NCBI GenBank assembly: GCA_005884115.1
Contig: VAXW01000002.1
Span: 372,001 to 436,000, forward strand
From: Actinomycetota bacterium
GTDB lineage: Bacteria; Actinomycetota; Thermoleophilia; Solirubrobacterales; Solirubrobacteraceae
Direction of reading: 5' to 3'
DNA: 64,000 nt
The position numbers and the translations under genes were made by a program. Shown piece after piece: positions 41,678 to 50,465 of the stretch; the first letter of the stretch is position 1, and each line of letters opens with the position of its first letter. The notes beneath the pieces are model-generated. The model worked only from the letters and a program-made list of their open reading frames with translations. It was not told the DNA's origin and did not search any database.

Positions 41678-42511
41678 ATGACGTTCGTCCTGCTCACCGG
41701 GGCCACGCGCGGCATCGGGCAGGCCGCCGCCATCCAGCTCGCTCGCTCTGGAGCCGAGCTCGCTGTGGTGGGTCGCGACCACGAGCGCGTCAAGCGGGTG
41801 GCCGACGAAGCCGAAGCGGCCGGAGGCGGCGCGCAAGTTCATCAGCACGTAGCCGATCTGTCGTTGATGGCCGACGTTCGCGCGCTTGCGGCAGACGCGC
41901 TCGATCGGTACGAGCGCATCGACGTCCTCGCCAACAACGCCGGCGCGCTGTTCAACACGCGGCGCGAGACCGCCGAGGGCTTGGAGCGGACGTTCGCCCT
42001 CAACCATCTTGCCCCGTTCCTGCTGACCAACCTCTTGCGGGAGCGCCTGGTGGGAGGTCGCGTCGTGACCACCGCATCCGACGCTCACGCGGGCGGGCGA
42101 CTGGACCTCGAGGACTTGCAGTCGAAGCGCTCTTACGCGGCGATGCGCGTGTATGCGACGACCAAGCTGTGCAACATCCTCTTCACCCGCGAGCTCGCTC
42201 GGCGCGCTCCCGAGCTACGCGCCAACTGCTTTCACCCTGGCGTCGTGCGCACCGGTTTCGCCAAGGAAGAAGGCGGGATCTGGAGGTTGCTGACGACCCT
42301 CGGCGCCCCGTTCTTCCGCTCGCCCGCGCGCGGGGCCCGCTCCCTGGTGTGGCTCGCGCTCTCAGAGGAGGCGGGCGCGCTCAGCGGTGAGTACGTGGAA
42401 GACGAGAACGTGCGCTCTCCCAGCGCGCAGGCCCGGGACAGCAGCCTGGCGGCGACGCTATGGGCGCGCAGCGCGAAGCTCGCTGGACTTCCCGCGGAGG
42501 CCGCGGCCTAG
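41678..42511 (+). CDS. Short-chain dehydrogenase/reductase (retinol-dehydrogenase-like)
   Basis: The 277-residue enzyme has the NAD(P) motif TGATRGIG at residues 7-14, NNAGAL near 88, a catalytic Ser in VVTTASDAHAG, the YATTK catalytic pair, and CFHPGVVRTGF. Such atypical SDRs related to retinol dehydrogenases reduce lipophilic carbonyls; substrate unknown. ATG 41678 begins the Rossmann fold. It is the first gene beyond the right attachment site and is convergent with the methyltransferase. Confidence 0.9.
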   Translation: MTFVLLTGATRGIGQAAAIQLARSGAELAVVGRDHERVKRVADEAEAAGGGAQVHQHVADLSLMADVRALAADALDRYERIDVLANNAGALFNTRRETAEGLERTFALNHLAPFLLTNLLRERLVGGRVVTTASDAHAGGRLDLEDLQSKRSYAAMRVYATTKLCNILFTRELARRAPELRANCFHPGVVRTGFAKEEGGIWRLLTTLGAPFFRSPARGARSLVWLALSEEAGALSGEYVEDENVRSPSAQARDSSLAATLWARSAKLAGLPAEAAA

Positions 42512-42525
42512 GCTCGTACGCGGTG

Positions 42526-43278
42526 TCAAGCGGCGCCGCGGACCGCCCACGCCTTCGCCGAGATCACAAACGGGGGCTCCGGCAGCCTCTCCCTGCAGAG
42601 CTCGCGCAGTGCGGTGCGCCTATCCGGCTCGAGGCCGGCGACGTAGGTACCCGACGGGGCGACGCCGAGCGTGAACGGCTCCCACCAGTCCTCGAACTTG
42701 GCGTGCTCGACGTCTACCGCGACGGCTCCGTCGACGATGTCGTCGATTCCAGCCGCGTGAAAGAGGTCGGCCAGGTGGCCGCGCCTGCTACCGGGGAGGA
42801 CAGACCCAGTCTCGACCTCAGGATCGAGCGCTTGAGCGGCATCCCAGAACGGCCCGAGCGGACCGCCTTCGGTGAAGTCCCACACGCATGCGGCGACAAC
42901 GCCGCCGCTCCGCGTCACCCTCGCCATCTCGCGCAGGCCCCCGACCGGATCGTCCATGACGTTGACCACGAGCTGGGCGAGGGTCGCATCGAAGTAGCCC
43001 CCTTCGAACGGCAGATCCTCAGCCGGCGCGCGGATCGCATCGACTCCAGGATGGCGGCCGAGCAGGGCCGCGACGAATTCCTCCGACGGGTCGACCGCGG
43101 TAACCCGTCCCGGCCCGACCCTCCCGGCGAGCTCCGCCGTCAGCGCACCGGGGCCGCATCCGACGTCGAGGACCCGGCCGTCGAGCGGGAGTCCGGCGAA
43201 ATCCGCGAAGGGCACCGCGAGCGGCCTCGAGTAGCGGCCCATGAACCGGTCATAGGCATCGGCATCGCTCAAGCTCAC
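42526..43278 (-). CDS. Class I SAM-dependent methyltransferase
   Basis: From GTG 43278 the 250-residue protein has AYDRFMGRYSRPLA (typical of UbiE-like type 11 methyltransferases), the SAM motif VLDVGCGPGALT near residue 38, an acidic DPSEEFV loop, DATLAQLVVNVMDDP and GGVVAACVWDF. The substrate cannot be inferred. The start overlaps the stop of the TfoX relic (GTGA). Confidence 0.88.
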   Translation of the reverse strand: MSLSDADAYDRFMGRYSRPLAVPFADFAGLPLDGRVLDVGCGPGALTAELAGRVGPGRVTAVDPSEEFVAALLGRHPGVDAIRAPAEDLPFEGGYFDATLAQLVVNVMDDPVGGLREMARVTRSGGVVAACVWDFTEGGPLGPFWDAAQALDPEVETGSVLPGSRRGHLADLFHAAGIDDIVDGAVAVDVEHAKFEDWWEPFTLGVAPSGTYVAGLEPDRRTALRELCRERLPEPPFVISAKAWAVRGAA

Positions 43279-43616
43279 TTCTTCTCCTTCGGCGGCAACG
43301 CGCGAGCGAAAGCCACGCTCTGCATAGCCCAGGGCTCGAGCGCTCGCTTCGTGGAGACCGACTCGGCATCCAGCCGAAGCCAGCCCTTCATCTCGCGCCC
43401 TCGCATCTCGAACGGCCCCGCGCCGGGCTTGGCGAGCAGAGCCTCGGTCTCCTCCCTTGAACAGTGGATCATCAGGGCGCCCTAGCCGCTGACCCCGACC
43501 GCCATGTGCGCGTCGATCATGAAGCCGATGCCGCCGAACATCTTCTGCTCGGCGTAGCCGTCCTCGGAGGCGATCAGCTCGCGGATCCGGTTGGCGAGAT
43601 CCTCGTCGCAGGTCAT
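43275..43616 (-). pseudogene. TfoX N-terminal domain protein with in-frame amber codon
   Basis: From ATG 43616 the frame reads MTCDEDLANRIRELI, QKMFGGIGFMIDAHMAVGVSG, then TAG, then GALMIHCSREETEALL and MRGREMKGWLRLDAESV to the end. It is one continuous frame interrupted by a single stop codon at a position where the intact copy (2833-3168) has Ala in VSGAGGLLV. So a single base change disabled it. Translation restart at the Met three codons after the stop would give only the C-terminal half. Confidence 0.8.
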
Positions 43617-43708
43617 CGTGGCAATCATCGCGCAATCGAACGCGATCGAAGCGCTGGTAGCGGTCAGCTCCCAGGCGGTCGAGCAGGCCGAGGACGTGGC
43701 TGTGGTCT

Positions 43709-43976
43709 ATGCCCAAGCTGACGAGCAGACGAAAACGTGGCTACAACCAAGTCTTCTTCAAGAAGCTTCTGGTCGCTCCCGAGTCGGATGAGGAGCGGGG
43801 CGAGATGGTCGCCCGCATCACCAGGGCCGAGCTGAGGGAGCCCTATGCAGCTCTTCTGGCCGAGAGGCTGGCGCCCGAGGTGCTCGACGAGGCCGAGCTG
43901 ATCCGCTCAGGCCGCTGGAACGCCGAGCCCGACCCAGAAGAGTCGGCCTCTAGCGCGTGTTCTAACTTCCTGAAAC
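43709..43976 (+). pseudogene. C-terminal relic of a serine recombinase beside tRNA-Ser
   Basis: The frame encodes RRKRGYNQVFFKKLLVAP, RAELREPYAALLAERLAPEVL and then runs into the tRNA-Ser gene (LAEREGFEPS). This resembles the C-terminal end of large serine recombinases whose element is integrated at tRNA-Ser. The resolvase catalytic domain and the recombinase domain are absent. The identification rests on memory of the family tail, so it is tentative. Confidence 0.45.
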
Positions 43977-44069
43977 TGGCGGAGAGGGAGGGATTCGAAC
44001 CCTCGAACGAGGTTGACCCCCGTTACGCGATTTCCAGTCGCGCCCGTTCAACCGCTCCGGCACCTCTCC
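43977..44069 (-). tRNA. tRNA-Ser (anticodon GGA)
   Basis: Class II tRNA with acceptor GGAGAGG/CCTCTCC, discriminator G and an encoded CCA end, anticodon arm CGCGA-CTGGAAA-TCGCG (anticodon GGA), long variable arm GGGGTCAACCTCGTTC region, and T-arm GAGGG-TTCGAAT-CCCTC. The gene looks complete and functional. Confidence 0.97.
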
Positions 44070-44174
44070 GCGACAACTGCACCCTAGACGCTCGCACATC
44101 GGCCCGACGGGCGGACCGCGCGTCCGAGCCTGGCGGCGCGCACGTCCTGCGGAAGCCGTTGCTAGGCTGCGCCC

Positions 44175-44339
44175 GTGATCCTCGCCACGAGCGAAGCTAC
44201 GGGCAAGACGATCGGGCTGATCGCCACCTTCGGCGGCATCGGCGTGATCGTGAACGTGTTCGTCGTCTACCTCGTGATCCAGATCCGAGGCGAGCGGCAG
44301 CAGAACCGCGAATATCGCGAACGCCAGCTCCGCCAGTAG
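44175..44339 (+). CDS. Small single-pass membrane protein
   Basis: A 54-residue protein from GTG 44175. It has one transmembrane helix (IGLIATFGGIGVIVNVFVVYLVI, residues 13-35) and a charged cytosolic tail rich in Arg, Glu and Gln (RGERQQNREYRERQLRQ). Codon use is typical of the genome. No known function. Confidence 0.6.
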   Translation: MILATSEATGKTIGLIATFGGIGVIVNVFVVYLVIQIRGERQQNREYRERQLRQ

Positions 44340-44379
44340 CTCTGCCGACCTGCTCCTCGCCGCGCGCTCGCGCCCGCTG

Positions 44380-45483
44380 CTAGGCGACGAAGACCGGCGT
44401 TCCGACCGGAGTGCGGCTGTAGAGCGCGATCACATCCGGGATGCGCATGCGCACGCAGCCGTGCGAGGCGGTGTGACCGATCGTGCCGTACTCGCCTGGG
44501 TCGATCCCATGGATGCCTGCGCCGCCGTTGAACGACATGAAGCGCGCCTTCAGGGGGTCCATCGGGCCGGGCGGGACGACCGTGCCCGCGAGCGCTCCGG
44601 CCCATGCTTTGTTGGGCACGTACCACGGCGGGTTCACCTGCTTCCACTGGATCGAGTACATCCCGGGGGTGGTTTCAAGGCCCTGCATCCCCACCGCGAT
44701 TTCATACGTGTCGGCGAGTTTCAGGTGCTCGTAGAAGCGCAAGCGAAACGCGCTTCTGTCGATGATGATGTAGGCCGGGTACTTCGACGCGAGCTGCGAC
44801 ACCGTCACCGCCGGCCTGATCTTGTGTGTCGGAACCTGCACCGTGCGCAGCGAGCCGGTGGCGCTGAGCGCGTGCTCTATGCCCGCGCCGAGCCTGCCGC
44901 TTTCGACGGCGACGCCGGGACGAGAGTGGACCTTCGTGAGGCCCGTCGCGCTGGGCTGCACCGACGCGTTGCGTACGTCCCGGTTGACGGCCGCGCGAAT
45001 CTTCGCCGTGAGGTTGCGAATCGCCTGGTGCGAGTAGCTGGCTTCGACGGGGATGTCGCGCTTGAGGCTGCCTCCGAAGAGCCCGCGAAAGGTGCGCGTG
45101 AGAATCGACGCGTCGCGGCTCACCTTCACGGCCCGAGCAACCATGCTCGCGACGTCGATCGTCACCCCCGCTTCCCGCACCCCGAGCGACCAGCTGCGAG
45201 AGCCGGCGCGCACCGTCACCGGCCGGTCCAGGCGCGCGATCAGCACGCGCTGCAGCTTCTCCCGTGCCGCGGCCTCGTGTAGGCCGCCGACCGGCACCCC
45301 GCCGACGCTCACGCCGTGCGCGATCAGGTCGCGCCGCGAGTGGTCGTACAGGTACACCCCTGCAGCGAGGATCACGGCCAGAGCCACCGCGATCAGCGCC
45401 GCGAGCCAGCCGAATCCGAAGCGGGCGGCCGCGCCGCGAACGCGGGCCGCAGCGTTGCGAGCCGTGACAGATGATGCATTCAC
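44380..45483 (-). CDS. L,D-transpeptidase (YkuD) with peptidoglycan-binding domain
   Basis: The 367-residue protein has a transmembrane anchor (WLAALIAVALAVILAAGVYLY, residues 28-48), a PG-binding-4-like domain (GVSVGGVPVGGLHEAAAREKL and a second repeat), and a C-terminal YkuD domain with FRLRFYEHLKLADTYEIAVGMQG, IHGID and the catalytic HTASHGCVRM box holding the nucleophile Cys. It should form 3-3 or lipoprotein cross-links in the cell wall. It is convergent with the small membrane protein. Confidence 0.93.
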   Translation of the reverse strand: MNASSVTARNAAARVRGAAARFGFGWLAALIAVALAVILAAGVYLYDHSRRDLIAHGVSVGGVPVGGLHEAAAREKLQRVLIARLDRPVTVRAGSRSWSLGVREAGVTIDVASMVARAVKVSRDASILTRTFRGLFGGSLKRDIPVEASYSHQAIRNLTAKIRAAVNRDVRNASVQPSATGLTKVHSRPGVAVESGRLGAGIEHALSATGSLRTVQVPTHKIRPAVTVSQLASKYPAYIIIDRSAFRLRFYEHLKLADTYEIAVGMQGLETTPGMYSIQWKQVNPPWYVPNKAWAGALAGTVVPPGPMDPLKARFMSFNGGAGIHGIDPGEYGTIGHTASHGCVRMRIPDVIALYSRTPVGTPVFVA

Positions 45484-45598
45484 CTACGCGTCAGGCTTTC
45501 AGTGGCCGAGATCGGATGCGCTTTCGCCTAGACGACCGGGGACGTCGCTCGAGGCGATTGTAATCCGCGCGGCGACGGTGCAAGGCCCCTTGCGCGCT

Positions 45599-46327
45599 CT
45601 ACAGGCGGGCGACCAGCGCCGCACACGCGGTCACGAAGATCGCGAGCGAGAGCGCGGCGAGCGCGCCGTCGAGCGGCGCGAGCAGGCCCTCGCGCGACAG
45701 CGCTTCGGAGCTGCCGTCGCTGCGCATGCGCGTTCCACTGACCGACTTCGTGCGGCGGCGCAGCTCGCGGGCCGGCGTGCTCAGCCGCCGCTGAGCGGCG
45801 CTCATCGCGAGGCACCCGAGCGCGATCAGGATCCCAGGCAGCCGGATCTGCTCGGCGTTTGCGAAATAGCCGGTGAACGCCGGAAAGGCGCCCCAGCCGA
45901 GCGCAAACCATGCGTCACCGTGAAAGCGCCCGCCAGCCAGCTCGAGGTTGTACGCCGGCAGGAACAGCGCCCCGGCAACCACCAGGGGCAGTAGCCAGAC
46001 CGAGACGATCAGCACCCCGACGATGCCGATCGCGAGCGCGCCCGCCGAGGAGAACGCCGCCAGCAGCACGAGTGCGCGATCGCTGAGCGTGGTTCGCAGG
46101 GGGCGATCGTGGAGCTCGTCGAGAGCGTGCGCAGCCACCCCGACCGCGAGCGCGAAGGCCACCAGCCCCCAGATCACGCGATCCGCGTGCACTCGCGGCG
46201 CCAGCGCTGCGCCGAGCGCGTAGTAGCTGAGATGCCAGAGCGTGTACGGCGGGTGCAGCAAGGTCAAGAGCTCCGCGGCGCGGCCGCTCCCGAGGGCGTA
46301 GAAGGCAGGGCGCTCGGGCGCCGCCAT
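45599..46327 (-). CDS. UbiA-like membrane protein
   Basis: The 242-residue protein has six or seven hydrophobic segments. The first loop contains HALDELHDRPLRT, close to the N-D-x-x-D-x-x-x-D motif of UbiA prenyltransferases, which suggests the same fold, but the second Asp-rich motif (usually D-x-x-x-D in a later loop) is not clear. It lies 6 bp after the UbiE-like gene on the same strand, so a role in quinone or isoprenoid metabolism is a fair guess. Confidence 0.6.
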   Translation of the reverse strand: MAAPERPAFYALGSGRAAELLTLLHPPYTLWHLSYYALGAALAPRVHADRVIWGLVAFALAVGVAAHALDELHDRPLRTTLSDRALVLLAAFSSAGALAIGIVGVLIVSVWLLPLVVAGALFLPAYNLELAGGRFHGDAWFALGWGAFPAFTGYFANAEQIRLPGILIALGCLAMSAAQRRLSTPARELRRRTKSVSGTRMRSDGSSEALSREGLLAPLDGALAALSLAIFVTACAALVARL

Positions 46328-46333
46328 CGCGCC

Positions 46334-47137
46334 TCAGGCCCGTCCGCCGGCGGCGCGCGCCGCCGTGCCCGTGCCCGCGCCAGCGGGGCGATCGCGGCGC
46401 TTGCGAGCCCACATCAGCACGCCGCCGCCGAGGCTCATGCGCCGCACCTCGATGTCCACGAGCCCGGCCGCACGCCAGTACTCGATGATCCGCTCGAGCG
46501 GGTGCTGCTCGTAGAAGCCGCGGATGCTCGGGCCGAGAAAGCGCCCGACCCGCGCCCACTCGCGCGATGCGACGCGCCCGAGCAGCGGCAGCCCGATCGC
46601 CGTGTAGAGCCTCCACGCAACGCGCGCCGGCGCGCGCTGGGGCACGCCGAACTCGAGCGACGCCACGCGGCCGCCTCGGCGCACGACGCGCGCGAGCTCG
46701 GCCAGCGTGGCGCGCGGATCATCGACGTAGCGCAGCAGGTAGGTGAACGTGAGCGCATCAAAGCTCTCGTTCGCGAAAGGCAGCGCCTCGGCCTCGGCCT
46801 CCAGCAGCTCGATGCGCCCGCCTTCCCCCGCGCCAAACCTTGCCCGCGCCCGAGCGAGCATGTCCGCGCTCTGGTCGATGCCCACGACCGAGCAGTCGCA
46901 GCGCTCCAGCAGCTCGCGCGCCACCAGACCGGTGCCCGTGGCGACATCCAGTACGCGGTCCCCAGGTTCGGGCGCGAGCACATCGACGAGCGCGCGTCGC
47001 CAGCGCGGGTCCTGACCGAAGCTGAGCGCCGCCGAGAGCAAGTCGTAGCGGCGCGGCAGGCCCGCAAACAGCTCAAGCGCCTGGCGCTTTCGCGGCGACG
47101 GCGCGCTCCCGTGGTCGTTTTCAGCTCGAGGGTCCAT
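46334..47137 (-). CDS. UbiE/MenG-like quinone methyltransferase
   Basis: From ATG 47137 the 267-residue enzyme has ELFAGLPRRYDLLSAALSFGQDPRWRRALV, the family N-terminal motif, SAM motif VLDVATGTGLVARELL, GIDQSADML, FDALTFTYLLRYVDDP, and C-terminal EYWRAAGLVDIEVRRMSLGGGVLMWARKR. These enzymes methylate the quinone ring of menaquinone or related lipids. It may form a pair with the UbiA-like gene. Other homologues in the genome cannot be excluded, so the gene symbol is left out. Confidence 0.85.
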   Translation of the reverse strand: MDPRAENDHGSAPSPRKRQALELFAGLPRRYDLLSAALSFGQDPRWRRALVDVLAPEPGDRVLDVATGTGLVARELLERCDCSVVGIDQSADMLARARARFGAGEGGRIELLEAEAEALPFANESFDALTFTYLLRYVDDPRATLAELARVVRRGGRVASLEFGVPQRAPARVAWRLYTAIGLPLLGRVASREWARVGRFLGPSIRGFYEQHPLERIIEYWRAAGLVDIEVRRMSLGGGVLMWARKRRDRPAGAGTGTAARAAGGRA

Positions 47138-47275
47138 CGAGTCGCGGCCCAAGGCTAGCCACGCGCGCGAGCCGAGATGCGCTCGCCCGCGAGGCGCCTG
47201 AGCTTCGAGCGCTCCCGTGCAGAGCGCAGGACGGTGCGATCGCGCGGCGCGGCCTCTGAAACAATCCCCCCGGAC

Positions 47276-48016
47276 ATGCGCACGCTCGCGATCGCGCTTG
47301 CCCTCTTCGCCAGCGCGTCTGTCGCAGGGTGCGGCGGTGGCGGATCCCCCGCACGCAGAAGCGCAACCGGCGCCCGGGGCCATGCGCCGTCCCCGCGCGC
47401 CCTGAGCCCGAAGCGTGGTCTGGCTTTTGCACGCGCCGTCAACCTCACCGCTGCGGATCTGCCTGAGTTCAGAGTCTCGCACGAACACGCGCACAAGACA
47501 CCCGCACAGCGCCAGGCCGAACGGGACCTGCTCCGGTGCGCGGGGAGCGCCACGCGGGGAGCGCACGCTGCCGAAGCAAGCTCGCCCAGCTTGGTCTTCA
47601 AGCGCGGGCTGATCGATTTCGGCGTCAGCTCCGAAGTCCTGGTCAGCGCAAGTCCATCGCTCGCCAACGGCGAACTCGCCGCGCTGCACACCGCGCGCGT
47701 GCGCCACTGCTTCTCGCGCTATCTCGATGTACTGCTGCGTACGCAGCGGCTCGGAAACGCCACCATAGGGCCCGTATCGATCCAGTCGGGCAACCCTCCC
47801 GCGCCGGGGACCAGCGGAAGCTTCGGCTGGCGGGTGACGGCGACCTTCCGGCTGGTGAGCGTGCGGGTCCCGTTCTACCTCGATCTGCTTGGCTTCGTCC
47901 TCGGCCCCGCGCGCGTGACGCTCATCAGCTCGGGGGCGCTGCGCCCCTTCCCCGCTGCCATCCAGCAGAGGCTCTACACGCTGCTCCTCGCGCGCGCTCG
48001 AGAGCACGCGCTGTAA
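47276..48016 (+). CDS. Lipoprotein of unknown function
   Basis: From ATG 47276 the 246-residue protein has a lipoprotein signal with lipobox SVAGC (Cys about residue 19), followed by a Gly/Ser/Arg linker. The mature domain contains FARAVNLTAADLPEF and a conserved-looking SIQSGNPPAPGTSGSFGWRVTATFRL beta region. No known domain recognised; it is exported and membrane anchored. It is divergent from the methyltransferase with 138 bp between starts. Confidence 0.75.
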   Translation: MRTLAIALALFASASVAGCGGGGSPARRSATGARGHAPSPRALSPKRGLAFARAVNLTAADLPEFRVSHEHAHKTPAQRQAERDLLRCAGSATRGAHAAEASSPSLVFKRGLIDFGVSSEVLVSASPSLANGELAALHTARVRHCFSRYLDVLLRTQRLGNATIGPVSIQSGNPPAPGTSGSFGWRVTATFRLVSVRVPFYLDLLGFVLGPARVTLISSGALRPFPAAIQQRLYTLLLARAREHAL

Positions 48017-48039
48017 AGCGCTTCGCGGCGGCGGCCCGC

Positions 48040-48474
48040 CTAGTCGTCGGCCGGCATCTCGACGCCGAGCCGCGCGAGCACCTCGTCGCGATCGGTGCCA
48101 TGAGCCCTGAGCACGCGGTCGAACGCCGGTCCATACACGCGCATCACGGCGATCAGCAGGTCCGTCGTAGCCACGCCCGTGGCACCTCGGCGGCTTGCGA
48201 TGCCGGCCGCGTCTTCGGCGATGCGCGCCACGGCGTCCTGACGCGGTGGCTCGCCCCCCGCTCGCGTGCCGTCCGCAGCCTCACCGTCCTCGGACACGAG
48301 CGAGACCTCGCTCACGCCCAGCGCCTGCAGCGCGACTCCCACGCGTCCGTGCAGTCGCAGAACCCGCAGCCAGCGCTCAGCCTCGTCATCTGGGGTGCGC
48401 GCGAACGGAAGCGCCGTGGAAGCGATCCCGAGCACCATCGCCGCATCCGGAGCAAGCGTCGGGGCCGAGCTCAT
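48040..48474 (-). CDS. Hypothetical protein with Clp-N-like helices
   Basis: The 144-residue protein is helical; ATGVATTDLLIAVMRVYGPAFDRVLRAHGTDRDEVLARLG near the C terminus resembles one Clp N-terminal repeat. It overlaps the phosphatase gene by ATGA, so it is the third gene of the STAS/phosphatase operon and may be a partner or target of that signalling pair. This is inferred from position only. Confidence 0.6.
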   Translation of the reverse strand: MSSAPTLAPDAAMVLGIASTALPFARTPDDEAERWLRVLRLHGRVGVALQALGVSEVSLVSEDGEAADGTRAGGEPPRQDAVARIAEDAAGIASRRGATGVATTDLLIAVMRVYGPAFDRVLRAHGTDRDEVLARLGVEMPADD

Positions 48475-50456
48475 CGCGCGACTCCGATGCTCGCCTCGCG
48501 CGACGCCTGGCGCGGGTGCAGTAGCGCGACGTTTTCACGGCGCAGGATCACCTCGGGCTGCCCATCGCCGAGACGCACGTGCAACAGCGCAGTGCCCGTC
48601 TGTCCGGCGGCGATGCTCGCCTGGCGCGTAGTCTCGGCGATCTCGCCCGGCTCCAGGCCGCACTCGAGCAGGAAGCGCTGTACAGGGTCACTGATCGCTT
48701 CGTCGCAGTCGAGCTCGAGTTCCTCGACGAGCACCCTCGGGTTGGCAGCGCGGCCGTCGAGATACAAAAGGCATGCCGCCATGTCATCTGGGCGCGCGTC
48801 CGTCTGCTCGGCGACCCTGTCGAGCAGCACGGCCGCACTCGCTCCCACCTGCAGGTCGGCCACCGTCTGGCGAAGCCGCTCGGCGCCGAATAGGTCCTCC
48901 CCGACTCTTGCCTCGGTGACGCCATCGGTGTAGAAGCAGACCGTGCCGCGGCCGGGCACCGAGATGACGGTCTGGCGCGCGCCTGTGCGCCTGCCCGCGC
49001 CAATCGGTGGCGAGGAGGAGACGGTGATCGGCGTGATCGCGCGCGAGTGCGAGCCGAGCACGAGCGGAGGCGGGTGTCCGGCGCCGGCGTAGACGAGCTG
49101 CCGCTCACGCGGGTTGTAGGTCGCTGCCACGACCGTCGCAAACGATCCCCCGAGCTGGCGCTCGAGCACCGCGCCGGCCGTCTTGATGGCGGTGCGTGGC
49201 GACTGGCCCGCCTCGAGATACGCCCGCAGCGTGAAGCGCATGAGCGCCGTGTGCGGCAACGCATCGCGACCGTGTCCCGAGACGTCGCCGACGATAACGC
49301 CGAGCTGACCGTCCTCGAGCGCGAACACGTCGTAGAAGTCTCCGCCCGCAGCAAAACCGTCGGCCGGCCGGTACGCGGCCGAGGTGGCGACCGGACCGAG
49401 GCGCGCCGGCGGGGTCGGCAGCAGCGCTGCCTGAAGCAGGCCAACGTCGTCGAGCAGCTGCCGGCGCTGGCTCTCGAGGCGTCGTGCGCGAATTGCCGAG
49501 ATGCGCGAGCGCACGGCCAGCAGCAGTGCCAGCGCGAGCAGCGCGCCGATCAGAATTCGGACGGGCGTGGGCACGACGCCCACGATCCTCGTGATCGTGC
49601 GTTCGATCGGCGAGGAGCCCGCCGAGCTGCGTGCGTGCCGCTGAGGTCGTGCTGCGGGCGCCTTCGTGGGAACGGGCGCAGCGGTGAGCGCTGTCGCAGG
49701 TGCCAGCCCGCCAGCCGGGAGCGCGCCCCCGCCGGCGCCGCCTTTCGACGTGCGCGAGCGCTTGCTCGCCGTTCGGGAGCGATGACGTGCATGACGCGTG
49801 CGAGTGGCGGGGGTCTGCGGAGCCGTAGTCGTCGCGCCAAGTGTCGGTGCCGACGATGTGCTCGCTGCCTGCGCCGTCGGGCTGGCACTCGGCGCGGCAG
49901 GAGCGGCGATCGACGCTGAAGCCTGAGCTGGAGCCTGCGAGCGCGCTTCCCTCTTGCCCTGCGAGCGCGAGGCGAGGCGGCCGGAGCTTCGCTTCGGACG
50001 AAGGCCCTGGCGCGTGCGGGCGGATGCGGTCCCGCTGTGCCGGGGGGCCGCCGTCTGCGCGAGGACGGCGCCGCCGGCGCTCGGAGCCTGGGTGCCTTCC
50101 ACGGCTCGGGTGACCCGGCGGGGCTGAGTGAGCGCGCGCGCGTGGGTGTGCCCTTTGAGCCGCCTGCTCGCACCCCTCGTCGTGGCGGCCCCATGCAGGC
50201 TCGCGCAGCACGATTCGCGGGTATTGGCAGCTTCGGCGTCCGTCGGCGCCGGCGAGGTTGGCGCGGTCGCGGTCACAGGCTTGGGCGCTTCCACGTGCGC
50301 CGTGCCGCTCGAGCGGTGGGTGGCTCCGCGCGACTTCAGGCTTCCCGCTGCCAACGAGCCGGCGGCCGGTAGAAGCACGCAAAGGGCCGTGAGGATGACC
50401 GCCGCCGAACGCCGTCCGGCGCGGAGGGAGAGGGTCGGTGAAGGGTCGCTCGTCAT
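48471..50456 (-). CDS. Membrane-linked SpoIIE-type serine phosphatase
   Basis: The 661-residue protein has an N-terminal signal/anchor, a 250-residue low-complexity Ala/Ser/Thr/Arg-rich external region, a transmembrane segment (VRILIGALLALALLLAV, about residue 295), a linker coiled coil, and a PP2C/SpoIIE phosphatase domain (AAGGDFYDVFAL, GVIVGDVSGHGRDALPHTAL, YAGAGHPPPLVL, FYTDGVTEAR). The Asp residues for metals are present. The C-terminal 70 residues are unassigned. The preceding gene is a STAS antagonist, so it probably dephosphorylates that protein to free a sigma factor. Confidence 0.9.
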   Translation of the reverse strand: MTSDPSPTLSLRAGRRSAAVILTALCVLLPAAGSLAAGSLKSRGATHRSSGTAHVEAPKPVTATAPTSPAPTDAEAANTRESCCASLHGAATTRGASRRLKGHTHARALTQPRRVTRAVEGTQAPSAGGAVLAQTAAPRHSGTASARTRQGLRPKRSSGRLASRSQGKREARSQAPAQASASIAAPAAPSASPTAQAASTSSAPTLGATTTAPQTPATRTRHARHRSRTASKRSRTSKGGAGGGALPAGGLAPATALTAAPVPTKAPAARPQRHARSSAGSSPIERTITRIVGVVPTPVRILIGALLALALLLAVRSRISAIRARRLESQRRQLLDDVGLLQAALLPTPPARLGPVATSAAYRPADGFAAGGDFYDVFALEDGQLGVIVGDVSGHGRDALPHTALMRFTLRAYLEAGQSPRTAIKTAGAVLERQLGGSFATVVAATYNPRERQLVYAGAGHPPPLVLGSHSRAITPITVSSSPPIGAGRRTGARQTVISVPGRGTVCFYTDGVTEARVGEDLFGAERLRQTVADLQVGASAAVLLDRVAEQTDARPDDMAACLLYLDGRAANPRVLVEELELDCDEAISDPVQRFLLECGLEPGEIAETTRQASIAAGQTGTALLHVRLGDGQPEVILRRENVALLHPRQASREASIGVAR

Positions 50457-50465
50457 GGCCAGAAA

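Noticed and set aside
43480-43500. Pyrrolysine or programmed readthrough at the TAG in the TfoX copy
   Set aside because: No supporting element is visible and the intact paralogue has Ala there; a plain nonsense mutation is simpler.
46334-48007. 557-codon version of the UbiE-like gene
   Set aside because: The extra 290 codons upstream run antisense to the lipoprotein gene and show no family sequence; ATG 47137 starts the conserved domain.
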